DNA from: Terripilifer sp031921685
GTDB taxonomy: Bacteria > Pseudomonadota > Alphaproteobacteria > Rhizobiales > Beijerinckiaceae
Direction: 5' to 3'
DNA length: 64,000 nucleotides
Assembly: GCF_031921685.1 (NCBI RefSeq)
Contig: NZ_JAPDHU010000001.1
Coordinates: 558,001 to 622,000, forward strand
Shown here: one piece after another, positions 9,278 through 16,747 of the stretch
Layout: each line of letters starts with the position of its first letter
Position numbering within the stretch: the stretch's first letter is position 1
Position numbers and translations under genes: made by a program
The notes under the pieces: model-generated
Seen by the model: the letters and a program-made list of their open reading frames with translations, nothing else
Databases searched by the model: none
Told to the model about the DNA's origin: nothing

Positions 9278-9778
9278 ATGACATCGTTGCGTCGCGCGCT
9301 TATGGGTGTGAGCCTGTTGTCGCTTTGCGCCGGCCCGCTGGCAGCGCAGGATGCGACCTACACCGTCAAACAACTGACGCCGGAAAGCGCATTGAAAATC
9401 GCGCAAGGCGCACTTGAGACCTGCCGCAAACAGGGCTTTCAAATCGCGGTCGCCGTCGTCGATCGCGCCGGGGTGACGCAGGTGCTGCTGCGCGATCGCC
9501 TCGCCGGACCGCATACGGTCGATGTCGCCACCAACAAGGCGTGGACGGCCATCAGCTTCCGTCTCGACACGTTGCAATTGGCGGAAGCCACGGCGTCCGG
9601 CGGGCTCTCAGGCTTGCGATCGATCGCGCGATTCCTGCCGGTCGGCGGCGGCGTGCCAGTGGAAGCGGGCGGCAGCCTGCTCGGCGCGGTCGGTGTTTCC
9701 GGCGGTCCCGGCGGACAGGCGGACGATGCTTGCGCACGCGCCGGCTTCGAGGCGGTGCGCGCCGATTTGGAATTCTAA
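9278..9778 (+). CDS. Secreted GlcG/HbpS (DUF336) family protein
   Basis: A 166-residue protein with a signal peptide (about residues 1-24, ending PLAAQ). The rest is one DUF336 domain: LTPESALKIAQGALETCRKQG, then AVAVVDRAGVTQVLLR, and GGVPVEAGGSLLGAVGVSGG near the end. Family members include HbpS, which binds haem and iron extracellularly, and GlcG of glycolate loci; for most members the ligand is unknown. ATG 9278 follows GGAGGGAGAGAA. The last 4 bp overlap the end of the convergent cell-wall hydrolase gene, so no separate terminator exists between them. Confidence 0.85.
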   Translation: MTSLRRALMGVSLLSLCAGPLAAQDATYTVKQLTPESALKIAQGALETCRKQGFQIAVAVVDRAGVTQVLLRDRLAGPHTVDVATNKAWTAISFRLDTLQLAEATASGGLSGLRSIARFLPVGGGVPVEAGGSLLGAVGVSGGPGGQADDACARAGFEAVRADLEF

Positions 9779-10998
9779 GTCTGTCCCGGTTTCAACTTGT
9801 AGAAAATATGCGCGCCGATGCGATCCATGCGGAGCAGGCGGCGCGACCAGCCGGGGCGCACGTAATTGGCGTGATAGTGGGTCGAGCCGCCGACATCGGC
9901 GAGCCAAGTCTTGCCGTCGAGCACTTCCTCGGCGATGCGCTGCGCGGTCGCCCAGGATTCCGGTTCTGTGACGCGCAGCGACTTGCCTTCGCAGGCGAAG
10001 GAGAACTGGCAGGCCTTGTAGCGATGGCGGTTCTGATAGACGACGCCGCAAACGGAAGCGGGATAGAGACCGCTGACGGCGCGGTTCAACACGACTTGTG
10101 CGACCGCCGCCTGGCCTTCTTCCGGTTCGCTACGCGCTTCGAAATAGACCGCTTCGGCGAGGCAGCGCTGTTCCTTCTCGGTGCGCGCCTGTTCGATGAT
10201 GGCGGCGTAGTCGGGGCGTTCGTTGCGGGCGATCACGGTCATGCCGCCCTTCTCGGCGACCGGCGCGCCGCCGATCGGCACATAGACGACTTCGACCTGC
10301 GCGCCCGAGGGCAGCGGCGTGGTCGAACTCAACATCACGGCGCGGCGCGGCGAGGGCGTCGAACCGTCGAGATGCAGCGGCGCGGCTTCCGGCTGCAATA
10401 AGGTGCGCAGGACCGAATGGGTCGGCGAAGCGCCATCGGGACCATGATCGCGATTTTGCGGGCTGTTGCTGCCGAGAGGCGCCGCCAGCACGGCGCCTAC
10501 GCCAAGGCCGTCTTCCGGCTGTTCGAAACCGTCGAAAGCGAGGTAAGTGTCGCCTGAGATCTGGCTGCGCGCGATAAAATTCGCCGTATCGCCGGGCTTG
10601 CGCAGTTTGGCATCGAAAGAGGGCCGCAGGCCGACGACCGGATCGCCCTTGCGGCTGCGATCGGGGGTCGGGAATTGCGTCGCGTGGCGCTTGAGCACTT
10701 TGCGCGGCTCGATCTCATCGCTGGCGATCAGATCTTCCTTCTCGCCGACGGTGAGGCTTGCTTCGCGCACCAGCGCGGCGGCATAGACACGCGGCAGAGC
10801 GATCGAATTGCGCAGGCTGGAGCCGCTCGGCAGAATGAGATCGCCGGCATTGGCACGCTGGAAAGCGGTCATCGGTGCGAGCGACGAGCCGATGGAGGCA
10901 TCCTGCCCGGCGTCGGCCGCCACCGTCACCGCGAGCACAAGCCCGAGGCACCACGGCGCCATTGCACCCAACGCCCAACCGAAACGCGAACGGCCCAT
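9775..10998 (-). CDS. Cell wall hydrolase, SleB family
   Basis: A 407-residue envelope protein. An N-terminal hydrophobic segment (about residues 8-30) is a signal or anchor. A long low-complexity linker runs to about residue 270. The C-terminal SleB/Hydrolase_2 domain (about 275-405) has CLAEAVYFEARSE with the presumed catalytic Glu, and later GSTHYHANYVRPGW. The domain cleaves peptidoglycan; in spore formers it is the cortex-lytic enzyme, while in Hyphomicrobiales it is a general lytic transglycosylase-like protein. ATG 10998 is preferred over GTG 11004. The upstream region holds an unusual palindromic array. Confidence 0.85.
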   Translation of the reverse strand: MGRSRFGWALGAMAPWCLGLVLAVTVAADAGQDASIGSSLAPMTAFQRANAGDLILPSGSSLRNSIALPRVYAAALVREASLTVGEKEDLIASDEIEPRKVLKRHATQFPTPDRSRKGDPVVGLRPSFDAKLRKPGDTANFIARSQISGDTYLAFDGFEQPEDGLGVGAVLAAPLGSNSPQNRDHGPDGASPTHSVLRTLLQPEAAPLHLDGSTPSPRRAVMLSSTTPLPSGAQVEVVYVPIGGAPVAEKGGMTVIARNERPDYAAIIEQARTEKEQRCLAEAVYFEARSEPEEGQAAVAQVVLNRAVSGLYPASVCGVVYQNRHRYKACQFSFACEGKSLRVTEPESWATAQRIAEEVLDGKTWLADVGGSTHYHANYVRPGWSRRLLRMDRIGAHIFYKLKPGQT

Positions 10999-11017
10999 AC
11001 GCACCCTGCGTGACCAG

Positions 11018-11062
11018 GATCAGAATGATTTTGGATCGATTCGATCCAAAATCATTCTGATC
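11018..11062. repeat. 45-bp perfect palindrome
   Basis: The left arm 11018-11039 (starting GATCAGAATGATTTTGG) and right arm 11041-11062 are exact reverse complements over 22 bp around one central T. The centre is GGATCGATTCGATCC. The AT content is high for this genome. It could extrude as a cruciform, bind a dimeric protein, or be one copy of a dispersed intergenic repeat; only one copy is in this window. Confidence 0.9.
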
Positions 11063-11074
11063 GATTCCAAAAGG

Positions 11075-11126
11075 AGAGCAGGATTCTGCGCGAAAAACCG
11101 GTGACCACTTTTTCGCATCCTGCTCT
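11075..11126. repeat. Long bipartite hairpin, dispersed-repeat type
   Basis: AGAGCAGGAT (11075-11084) pairs with ATCCTGCTCT (11117-11126). Inside, GCGAAAAA (11090-11097) pairs with TTTTTCGC (11109-11116), leaving an 11-nt loop CCGGTGACCAC and a one-sided bulge. The loop motif resembles an 'accggt-n-ccactttt' element that I recall being common in Hyphomicrobiales intergenic DNA; that comparison is from memory. Confidence 0.75.
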
Positions 11127-11321
11127 ATGCACCGCAGAACGGCGCGAAAAACAGTGATTCTGCCGCGAGAGCGATTTGGACCCGCAATGCCGCGGCGGCT
11201 TCAAAAAGTTATCACTCATTAGGCTTGCCGGCTTATTACTGGGCCGCGCGGCGCCCTGTTTCAAATCGAAGCAAATTGATTAAGCTCGCGGTAACCAGTT
11301 TGGCGACGGAGGGACGACACC

Positions 11322-11714
11322 ATGGGTATGTACATCACCGGCTTCTATGCCGGCCTTCTCGGCCTGATCATGCTGGCCCTCATCGCCAATGTCGGGCGCC
11401 TGCGCGGTCAGACCGGCGTCTCCCTCGGCAATGCCGGCCAGGACCGCGCGCTTCTTATCGCCGACCGCAGGCACATGAACTTCATCGAGAACGTGCCGCT
11501 CGCCCTCGTATTGCTGGCGATCATCGAAACCAATGGGGCGCCACATCTGTGGGTGCATGTCCTCGGCATCGTCTTGGTGATCGCGCGGGTGATTCACCCC
11601 TTCGGCCTGAAGCCGGAATCGATGCGCAGCACCTGCCGCCTGATCGGCGCCGGCGGCACGATGCTGGTGACCCTGGTAGCCTCGCTGATGGCGATCTGGT
11701 TGTTCGTGAGGTAG
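11322..11714 (+). CDS. MAPEG family membrane protein
   Basis: A 130-residue four-helix membrane protein. The family pattern is clear: an N-terminal helix (TGFYAGLLGLIMLALIANVG), the polar segment RHMNFIENVPLALVLLAIIE containing the family N-F-x-E-x-x-P motif (about residues 50-58), then HVLGIVLVIARVIHPFGL. Eukaryotic relatives are glutathione-dependent eicosanoid enzymes; bacterial members are mostly uncharacterised or glutathione transferase-like. It has an ATG start after GGAGGGACGACACC. It stands alone, convergent with the HGGxSTG small gene. Confidence 0.88.
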   Translation: MGMYITGFYAGLLGLIMLALIANVGRLRGQTGVSLGNAGQDRALLIADRRHMNFIENVPLALVLLAIIETNGAPHLWVHVLGIVLVIARVIHPFGLKPESMRSTCRLIGAGGTMLVTLVASLMAIWLFVR

Positions 11715-11720
11715 CCCGCT

Positions 11721-11978
11721 TCACTTCATCGCCTCGATCGTGGCGCGCATCGCATTGAGGAGCGCGCGCACCTGTCTCCGCCTCGTGATCGCCTCAGCGC
11801 TGTATCGGCCGTGCTTGAGGGCGTTCCGGTTGCCCGGCGGCGGGCCGCTCGACAGACCGCCGTGCATCCGGCAGCGGCCATTGCTCATCGCCGGCGCGCG
11901 GCAGGTCATCCCCCCTCGGGTGCGCGCACCGCAGGCCGCAAAAGGCGCGGGAAAATGATCAAGAAAATTACCTTGCAT
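11721..11978 (-). CDS. HGGxSTG-type small protein
   Basis: An 85-residue basic protein. The core C-G-A-R-T-R-x-G-x-x-C-R-A-P then GRCRMHGGLSSGPPPGNRNALKHGRYSAEAI is the HGGxSTG motif region, with two Cys and a Cys/His that could hold a zinc ion. Similar small proteins occur in phage, transposon and chromosomal islands of alphaproteobacteria, but their function is not established. It starts inside the 3' end of the upstream gene (11-bp overlap), so the two are translated as a unit. Confidence 0.75.
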   Translation of the reverse strand: MQGNFLDHFPAPFAACGARTRGGMTCRAPAMSNGRCRMHGGLSSGPPPGNRNALKHGRYSAEAITRRRQVRALLNAMRATIEAMK

Positions 11979-12531
11979 GGGGTTGTTCCTCAGAATCGCG
12001 CAACACCCCCTCCTGCGTGAGATCTTGCGCCAGGATCATGCGGCTGACGCGACCACCCGTGTGAGCATGCCCCGGCATGTCCAGTTGCCGATGGACATGT
12101 TCGACGGTGATCTTCTGCTGGCTCTTGCCGCGATAGCGATGGAGCGCATCGAGCAAGGTTGAAAAGGTGCGCGACAGGCTATTGGCCTGCGTCATCGCCT
12201 CCCGCCACATGTTGAAGGAACGCTCGACCTCAATGGCGCGGCGATAGGCTGCCAAACTGGCGTTATGCGCCGCGACCAATTGCACGGCCATCATGCCTTC
12301 CAGCTCATCCTTCGGCGCGATGCCCTTCAGCCCGTCGACGACGGCCTTTTCCTGTTTCTTCTCTTCGTCGGGACTTAACCCCTCCAGCCAAAGCGCCTCC
12401 ATCGCCTGATCGGCCAGCACTTCGGTCCAGTCCTGCGATGGCGTGTCGCCCACAGGCGCGCCAAACGCCGCGCTGTCGCCGGCGGTCGCATCCTGACCGC
12501 GTGGTTTCGATGTTTTGGTTCCCTTACCCAA
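11968..12531 (-). CDS. Hypothetical protein, partner of the HGGxSTG protein
   Basis: A 187-residue soluble protein. A disordered, charged N-terminus (about 1-40) precedes an alpha-helical middle (EVLADQAMEALWLEGLSPDEEKK onward), a second helical block (MAVQLVAAHNASLAAYRRAIEVERSF), and a tail containing KITVEHVHRQLDMPGHAHTGG. The VEHVH-type ending recalls small phage-island proteins that travel with HGGxSTG genes. I know of no function. The stop overlaps the start of the HGGxSTG gene. No integrase or phage structural gene is present, so this is at most a two-gene remnant. Confidence 0.7.
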   Translation of the reverse strand: MGKGTKTSKPRGQDATAGDSAAFGAPVGDTPSQDWTEVLADQAMEALWLEGLSPDEEKKQEKAVVDGLKGIAPKDELEGMMAVQLVAAHNASLAAYRRAIEVERSFNMWREAMTQANSLSRTFSTLLDALHRYRGKSQQKITVEHVHRQLDMPGHAHTGGRVSRMILAQDLTQEGVLRDSEEQPHAR

Positions 12532-12645
12532 AAGCCATTCTCCCCGATGCCCGCCGCGACGCTCGCGGCCGTGGACCTAAAATACGAAGGGAGGGTGGCG
12601 GAATTTTGTTCTTGTTTTGTTCTTAAATTTAGAGGAGATTTCAAC

Positions 12646-13020
12646 ATGTCGAGCGTTGCAACGCCTGTAAGCTACGCTCCAGCTTATGGATTGCTTCGCT
12701 GCGCTCGCAATGACGGTGGAGGCCAGAGAGAAAAAGTGAAGGCACCCTCTGTCTACATCATGACCAACAAGCGCAACGGGACCTTATATACCGGCGTGAC
12801 CGCTCATCTTTCATTGCGTGTCCACCAACATCGTATGGGTGAACTCGACGGTTTTACCAAGAGATATGGCTGCAAACGGTTGGTCTGGCATGAATCTCAC
12901 GAGCGCATGGATGATGCGATTATACGCGAGAAGCAGATCAAGGCAGGTAGTCGGTCGAAGAAAATTGCCTTGATCGAGGCCATGAACCCACAATGGCATG
13001 ATCTGTATAGCGAGCTTTAG
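12646..13020 (+). CDS. GIY-YIG nuclease superfamily protein
   Basis: A 124-residue single-domain nuclease. The motif SVYIMTNKRNGTLYTGVT (about residues 36-53) is the GIY-YIG strand pair, followed by the Arg of SLRVHQHR and the metal-binding Glu of AIIREKQIK. ATG 12646 has a good ribosome site (AGAGGAG, 8-nt spacing). However, GTG 12736 would give 94 residues, the usual size of this subfamily. Residues 15-24 before that GTG (YGLLRCARND) are simply the translation of a repeat arm. The gene is flanked by perfect 30-bp inverted repeats (12688-12717 and 13026-13055). Its cellular role is unknown; DNA cleavage is expected from the family. Confidence 0.85.
   Translation: MSSVATPVSYAPAYGLLRCARNDGGGQREKVKAPSVYIMTNKRNGTLYTGVTAHLSLRVHQHRMGELDGFTKRYGCKRLVWHESHERMDDAIIREKQIKAGSRSKKIALIEAMNPQWHDLYSEL
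12688..12717 (+). repeat. Family A repeat arm inside or upstream of the GIY-YIG gene
   Basis: Thirty bases starting GGATTGCTTCGCTGCGCTCG. They are the exact reverse complement of 13026-13055. If translation starts at 12646 this arm is coding; if it starts at GTG 12736 it lies 18 bp upstream of the start. Confidence 0.95.
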
Positions 13021-13025
13021 CCTAC

Positions 13026-13168
13026 ACCGTCATTGCGAGCGCAGCGAAGCAATCCAGGGGCCAAGGTGTAGAAACGCAGGCACGGATACGTCTGCGCCAT
13101 GTGCTTTTCTTTCCGCTCTACCACACGCCCCTGGATTGCTTCGTCGCATTGCTCCTCGCAATGACGGT
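13026..13168. repeat. Family A bipartite palindromic element, copy A1
   Basis: The left arm 13026-13060 begins ACCGTCATTGCGAGCGCAGC; the right arm 13128-13168 ends TCGCAATGACGGT. Each arm is itself a hairpin bounded by ATTGC/GCAAT. The inner boundary reads CCAGGGG...GGTGTAGAA on the left and TCTACCACACGCCCCTGG on the right. It lies 5 bp after the GIY-YIG stop and between convergent genes, so it may also act as a terminator. Confidence 0.9.
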
Positions 13169-13189
13169 GAGAGCGTCGCGCTTCGCCCC

Positions 13190-14620
13190 CTAAAGCACCT
13201 TCCCCGGATTCAAAATCCCCTTCGGGTCCAGCGCTTGCTTCAACGTGCGCATCACCTCCAGCGCCACCGGGTCTTTCACCGTTGGCAACAAGTCGCGCTT
13301 CAAGGTGCCGATGCCGTGTTCGGCTGAGATCGAGCCGTTCAAACGCGTGACGATGCCGTGCACCACGGCGTTCATCTCGTACCAGCGGTCGAGATAGGCC
13401 TGTTTGTCCATGCCGACGGGCTGGGTCACGTTGTAGTGGATGTTGCCGTCGCCGAGATGGCCGAAGGGCACGAGGCGGGCGCCGGGCATGAAGGCTTCCA
13501 CCGCAGGACCAGCTTCGTCGAGGAATTGCGGCACTTTCGCCACCGGCACGGAGACGTCGTGCTTGATCGAGCCGCCTTCGAACTTCTGCAATTCGGAGAG
13601 CAGTTCGCGCAGCTTCCAAAAATCGGCGCGCTGATCGAGGGAGGCGGCCACCACCGCGTCTTCGATGAGGCCCTGCTCCATGCCCTGTTCGAGCACGTTC
13701 ATCAGAGCGGCTTCGCCGCCCTCGATCTGCGAGCCCAATTCCAGCAGCACATACCAATTGTGCTTGCCGGCCAGCGGATCGCGCGTACCTTCGCCGTGCG
13801 TGACGACGATGTCGAGGCAGAAGCGCGACATCAGCTCGAACGTCTTTACGTCGGCGCCGGCGAGCGACTGGGCGAGATTAAGGAGCTTCAGCGCTTCGTG
13901 CGGTGAGTTCAAACCGATGAAGGCCGTGTGCATTTCTCTGGGGCGCGGATAGAGCTTCACCACCGCGGCGGTGATGATGCCGAGCGTGCCTTCCGAGCCC
14001 ATGAACAGATGTTTCAGGTCGTAGCCGGTGTTGTCCTTCTTCAGCTTCGACAGATTGGACAGCACGCGGCCATCGGCGAGGACGACTTCGAGGCCGGTGA
14101 CGAGATCGCGCGCATTGCCATAGGCGAGCACCGCCGTGCCGCCGGCATTGGTGGAGAGATTGCCGCCGATGGTGCAGGAGCCTTCGGCCGCCAGCGACAG
14201 CGGAAACAGAGCGCCGGCCTTCTCGGCTGCTTCCTGCACGGCGAGCAGAGTGAGGCCCGCCTCCACCGTCATGGTCATCGAGGCCGGATCGGTCTCGCGC
14301 ACCTTGTCCATGCGCTTCAGGGACAGGACCACTTCGTCCTTGCGGCTGCCCTGACCCGGAATCTGGCCGCCGACCAGGCCGGTATTGCCGCCCTGGGGCA
14401 CGACTGGCGTGTCGGTCTCGGCGCAGAGTTTCAAGATGGCGGCGACTTCGGCGGTCGAACCGGGCCGCACGACACAACGTGCGTGGCCGTGGAAGAGATC
14501 GCGCGGCTCGGCCAGATAGGCGGCCATGTCACCGGCTTCGCGCAGCACGTGACGCTCGCCGACAATGGCGGCCAGGCGGGACAACAGCGGATCGGCGGCA
14601 ACGTCGGCGGCGGTGGTCAT
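13190..14620 (-). CDS. FAD-linked oxidoreductase (GlcD / D-2-hydroxyacid dehydrogenase type)
   Basis: A 476-residue flavoprotein of the VAO/PCMH fold. FAD-binding segments are CVVRPGSTAEVAAILKLC and VVPQGGNTGLVGGQ (about residues 52-88), then GGNLSTNAGGT and GSEGTLGIIT. The FAD-oxidase C domain carries HLGDGNIHYNV and ends with SAEHGIGTLKRDLL, as in GlcD and D-2-hydroxyglutarate/D-lactate dehydrogenases. It would oxidise a D-2-hydroxyacid, passing electrons to ETF, cytochrome or quinone. No glcE/glcF genes adjoin it, favouring the single-subunit D-2-hydroxyglutarate-dehydrogenase type. Soluble, no signal peptide. Confidence 0.88.
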   Translation of the reverse strand: MTTAADVAADPLLSRLAAIVGERHVLREAGDMAAYLAEPRDLFHGHARCVVRPGSTAEVAAILKLCAETDTPVVPQGGNTGLVGGQIPGQGSRKDEVVLSLKRMDKVRETDPASMTMTVEAGLTLLAVQEAAEKAGALFPLSLAAEGSCTIGGNLSTNAGGTAVLAYGNARDLVTGLEVVLADGRVLSNLSKLKKDNTGYDLKHLFMGSEGTLGIITAAVVKLYPRPREMHTAFIGLNSPHEALKLLNLAQSLAGADVKTFELMSRFCLDIVVTHGEGTRDPLAGKHNWYVLLELGSQIEGGEAALMNVLEQGMEQGLIEDAVVAASLDQRADFWKLRELLSELQKFEGGSIKHDVSVPVAKVPQFLDEAGPAVEAFMPGARLVPFGHLGDGNIHYNVTQPVGMDKQAYLDRWYEMNAVVHGIVTRLNGSISAEHGIGTLKRDLLPTVKDPVALEVMRTLKQALDPKGILNPGKVL

Positions 14621-14819
14621 AGATCAGGTTCCTGAGATTCATATCCTTAAGCCGAGCGGTCTGCCGGCACGCCCGCCTTTTCTCACTCCGTTGCTATAGT
14701 CGCAATATGGCGACAGTGACAGGTCCGGGCATTCGGCCGCGCTTTGCGTATTGACGCGGGGCCGCTCGCATGGTGTTTCGCGCCCTCAACCGACCGAATG
14801 GCCGCTTTTTCCGGATTTC

Positions 14820-15779
14820 ATGACCGCCGCCGCCCATACATTCCAGATTGTCCACGACCCGCAGGTGCCGCCGACCGGACTGCGGGGGGCCGTCTATGCG
14901 CTCGGCAATTTCGATGGCGTGCATCGCGGCCATCAAGCGGTGATCGGCGAGGCGCTGGCCTTGGCGCGGCAGCTCGGCAAGCCCTGCGCGGTTTTGACCT
15001 TCGAGCCGCATCCGGCCGATTTCCTGGCCGGCAAGCGGGTGGTCGAGCGGATCACCCCGCCACAGGCGCAGGCGCGCGCGCTGGAACGGCTCGGCATCGA
15101 CGGCGTCGTCGTGCTGAATTTCAACGCCGAGATCGCCAAGCTCGATGCGGAAACCTTCATCGCAGAAGTTTTGGTCAAGCGGCTCGGCGCCTCGGGCATC
15201 GTCGCCGGCTACGATTATCATTTCGGCAAGGGCCGCCAGGGCACGCCGGACGCGCTGAAAGAGATCGGCCAGCGCCATGGGCTCAGCGTCCATATCGTCG
15301 CCAAAGTGGCGGCCGATGCCAATGGCTCGCTCGACGCGGTGCATTCGAGCGCCGTGCGCAAGGCCTTGGCGGAAGGTGACATGACCCTCGCCGGCCATCT
15401 GCTCGGCCATGATTTCTTCGTCGTCGGCGAAGTCATCCACGGCCAGGCACTGGGCCGCACTCTGGGCTTTCCCACCGCCAATCTCGAGCTTGACCCCTCG
15501 ATGCATGTCGCGCACGGCATTTATGCAGTGCGCCTCAGCGTGGACGGGCGCACCTATAATGGTGTCGCCAGCTATGGCCGGCGCCCGACCGTCGACAATG
15601 GCGCGCCGTTGCTCGAAGTCTTCGTCTTCGATTTTTCCGGCGATCTCTACGGCAAGACGGTGGAAGTCACCTTCGTCGCCTGGCTGCGGCCGGAACTGAA
15701 ATTCGACGGCCTCGATCCGCTGATGGTGCAGATGCGCAAGGACGAGGCGGAGGCGCGGGCGATTTTGCAGGCTTCCTGA
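14820..15779 (+). CDS. ribF: Bifunctional riboflavin kinase / FAD synthetase
   Basis: A 319-residue cytoplasmic enzyme making FMN and FAD. The N-terminal FAD synthetase domain has GNFDGVHRGHQAVI (nucleotidyltransferase HxGH-like motif, about residues 29-42) and GYDYHFGKGRQG. The C-terminal riboflavin kinase domain has GRTLGFPTANL (about 215-225) and YNGVASYGRRPTV, ending with the usual helix. ATG 14820 is chosen because the upstream in-frame extension translates the promoter region. In many Hyphomicrobiales ribF precedes ileS and lspA, as here, with a methyltransferase gene between. Confidence 0.95.
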   Translation: MTAAAHTFQIVHDPQVPPTGLRGAVYALGNFDGVHRGHQAVIGEALALARQLGKPCAVLTFEPHPADFLAGKRVVERITPPQAQARALERLGIDGVVVLNFNAEIAKLDAETFIAEVLVKRLGASGIVAGYDYHFGKGRQGTPDALKEIGQRHGLSVHIVAKVAADANGSLDAVHSSAVRKALAEGDMTLAGHLLGHDFFVVGEVIHGQALGRTLGFPTANLELDPSMHVAHGIYAVRLSVDGRTYNGVASYGRRPTVDNGAPLLEVFVFDFSGDLYGKTVEVTFVAWLRPELKFDGLDPLMVQMRKDEAEARAILQAS

Positions 15780-15854
15780 ACGATCGCGTCCTGAACCATC
15801 GTATTCTGAACTATCTTGGCCTCCGGCGGTTAAATCCGCAAATAAGGAGGCACC

Positions 15855-16505
15855 ATGTCGGCGATCTGCCAGGAATTGATGCAGAAACTCTATGGCCGGA
15901 ACATCTGGGACGGTTTCGTCTCCGGCCCAGCCGAAGACGACATTCAGGGCTGGAACGGCGACCACCCGGCGCTTTCGCGCCTCGCCGGCCACGGTTCCCG
16001 GCCGATTATCGTCGATGTCGGCGTCTGGAAGGGGCAGTCGACCATCAATCTCGCGGAAAACCTCAAGAAAAACCGCATCGATGGCGTGGTTTTATCCGTC
16101 GACACGTTCCTCGGCTCGCTGGAACACTGGGTCTATTATCCTGATATGTTTCAAAGAACTCAGGGATTGCCGAATTTATACGAGACCTTTCTGTCGAATG
16201 TCGCGGCACGCGGGCTGACCGACTACGTCATCCCGATGCCGCAGACCTCGTCCACAGCCTGCAAAATCCTCCGGCATCAGGACATCCGGCCGACCCTGGT
16301 CCATATCGACGCCGCCCATGAATACCGGGAGGTGCGCAACGATCTGGAGGATTACTGGTCGATCCTGGCCGAGGGCGGGGTTTTGATCGGCGACGATTAC
16401 CATGCCGGGGCCTGGCCGGAGATCGTCCAGGCGGCGGACGAATTCGCCGCGAAAATCGGCCGGCCGATGACGGTCGAGGAGCCGAAATTCATTCTGAAAA
16501 AGTAG
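15855..16505 (+). CDS. Class I SAM-dependent methyltransferase
   Basis: A 216-residue protein with a Rossmann methyltransferase fold: IIVDVGVWKGQSTINLAENL is the SAM-binding motif I (about residues 50-69), VVLSVDTFLGS carries the acidic ribose contact, and LVHIDAAHEYREVRNDLEDYWSIL with GGVLIGDDY is the Methyltransf_24-like end. Its substrate is unknown; relatives methylate small hydroxylated molecules or sugars. The ribosome site AATAAGGAGGCACC precedes ATG 15855. It sits between ribF and ileS with a family B repeat fragment downstream. Confidence 0.82.
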   Translation: MSAICQELMQKLYGRNIWDGFVSGPAEDDIQGWNGDHPALSRLAGHGSRPIIVDVGVWKGQSTINLAENLKKNRIDGVVLSVDTFLGSLEHWVYYPDMFQRTQGLPNLYETFLSNVAARGLTDYVIPMPQTSSTACKILRHQDIRPTLVHIDAAHEYREVRNDLEDYWSILAEGGVLIGDDYHAGAWPEIVQAADEFAAKIGRPMTVEEPKFILKK

Positions 16506-16510
16506 GTTCG

Positions 16511-16552
16511 CCCGGGCTCCCGGATCACGCTTCGCGTGTCCGGGATGACACA
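16511..16552. repeat. Family B repeat, single arm (B5)
   Basis: One arm only: CCCGGGCTCCCGGATCACGC at 16511-16530, continuing to GGGATGACACAG. The arm folds on itself (CCGGATCACGC-TTC-GCGTGTCCGG). No partner arm is found in the 16506-16747 gap, so this is a solitary copy or a decayed doublet. Confidence 0.8.
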
Positions 16553-16747
16553 GAGTTCCTTGCGTCGCCGCAAAGCGATGCTAAAACGCCTGCCATGCGT
16601 TTTCTTCTGCCCATATCGCGAATTATCGGCCCGGCACGCCGCTGAGCGGGCCGGGCACGAGCGCCGGCCTTATCCGGCGACTTCCGCACATCTGCCTTCG
16701 ATTTCTTGGCGCCCTTGGGCGCCGACGCCTGAATTGGCTCCAAAACC

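Larger units (their letters stand above)
10999..11321. other. Divergent intergenic region with two large palindromes
   Basis: This 323-bp gap separates the SleB-family gene (-) from the MAPEG gene (+), so it must hold both promoters. It is dominated by a 45-bp perfect palindrome (11018-11062) and a second long hairpin (11075-11126), listed separately. From 11127 to 11321 I see no open frame or further strong structure. Confidence 0.7.

Noticed and set aside
16506..16747. A T-box or leader regulator before ileS
   Set aside because: No T-box sequence or matching specifier structure is seen, and T-boxes are a feature mainly of Gram-positive bacteria; the gap holds only a repeat arm.
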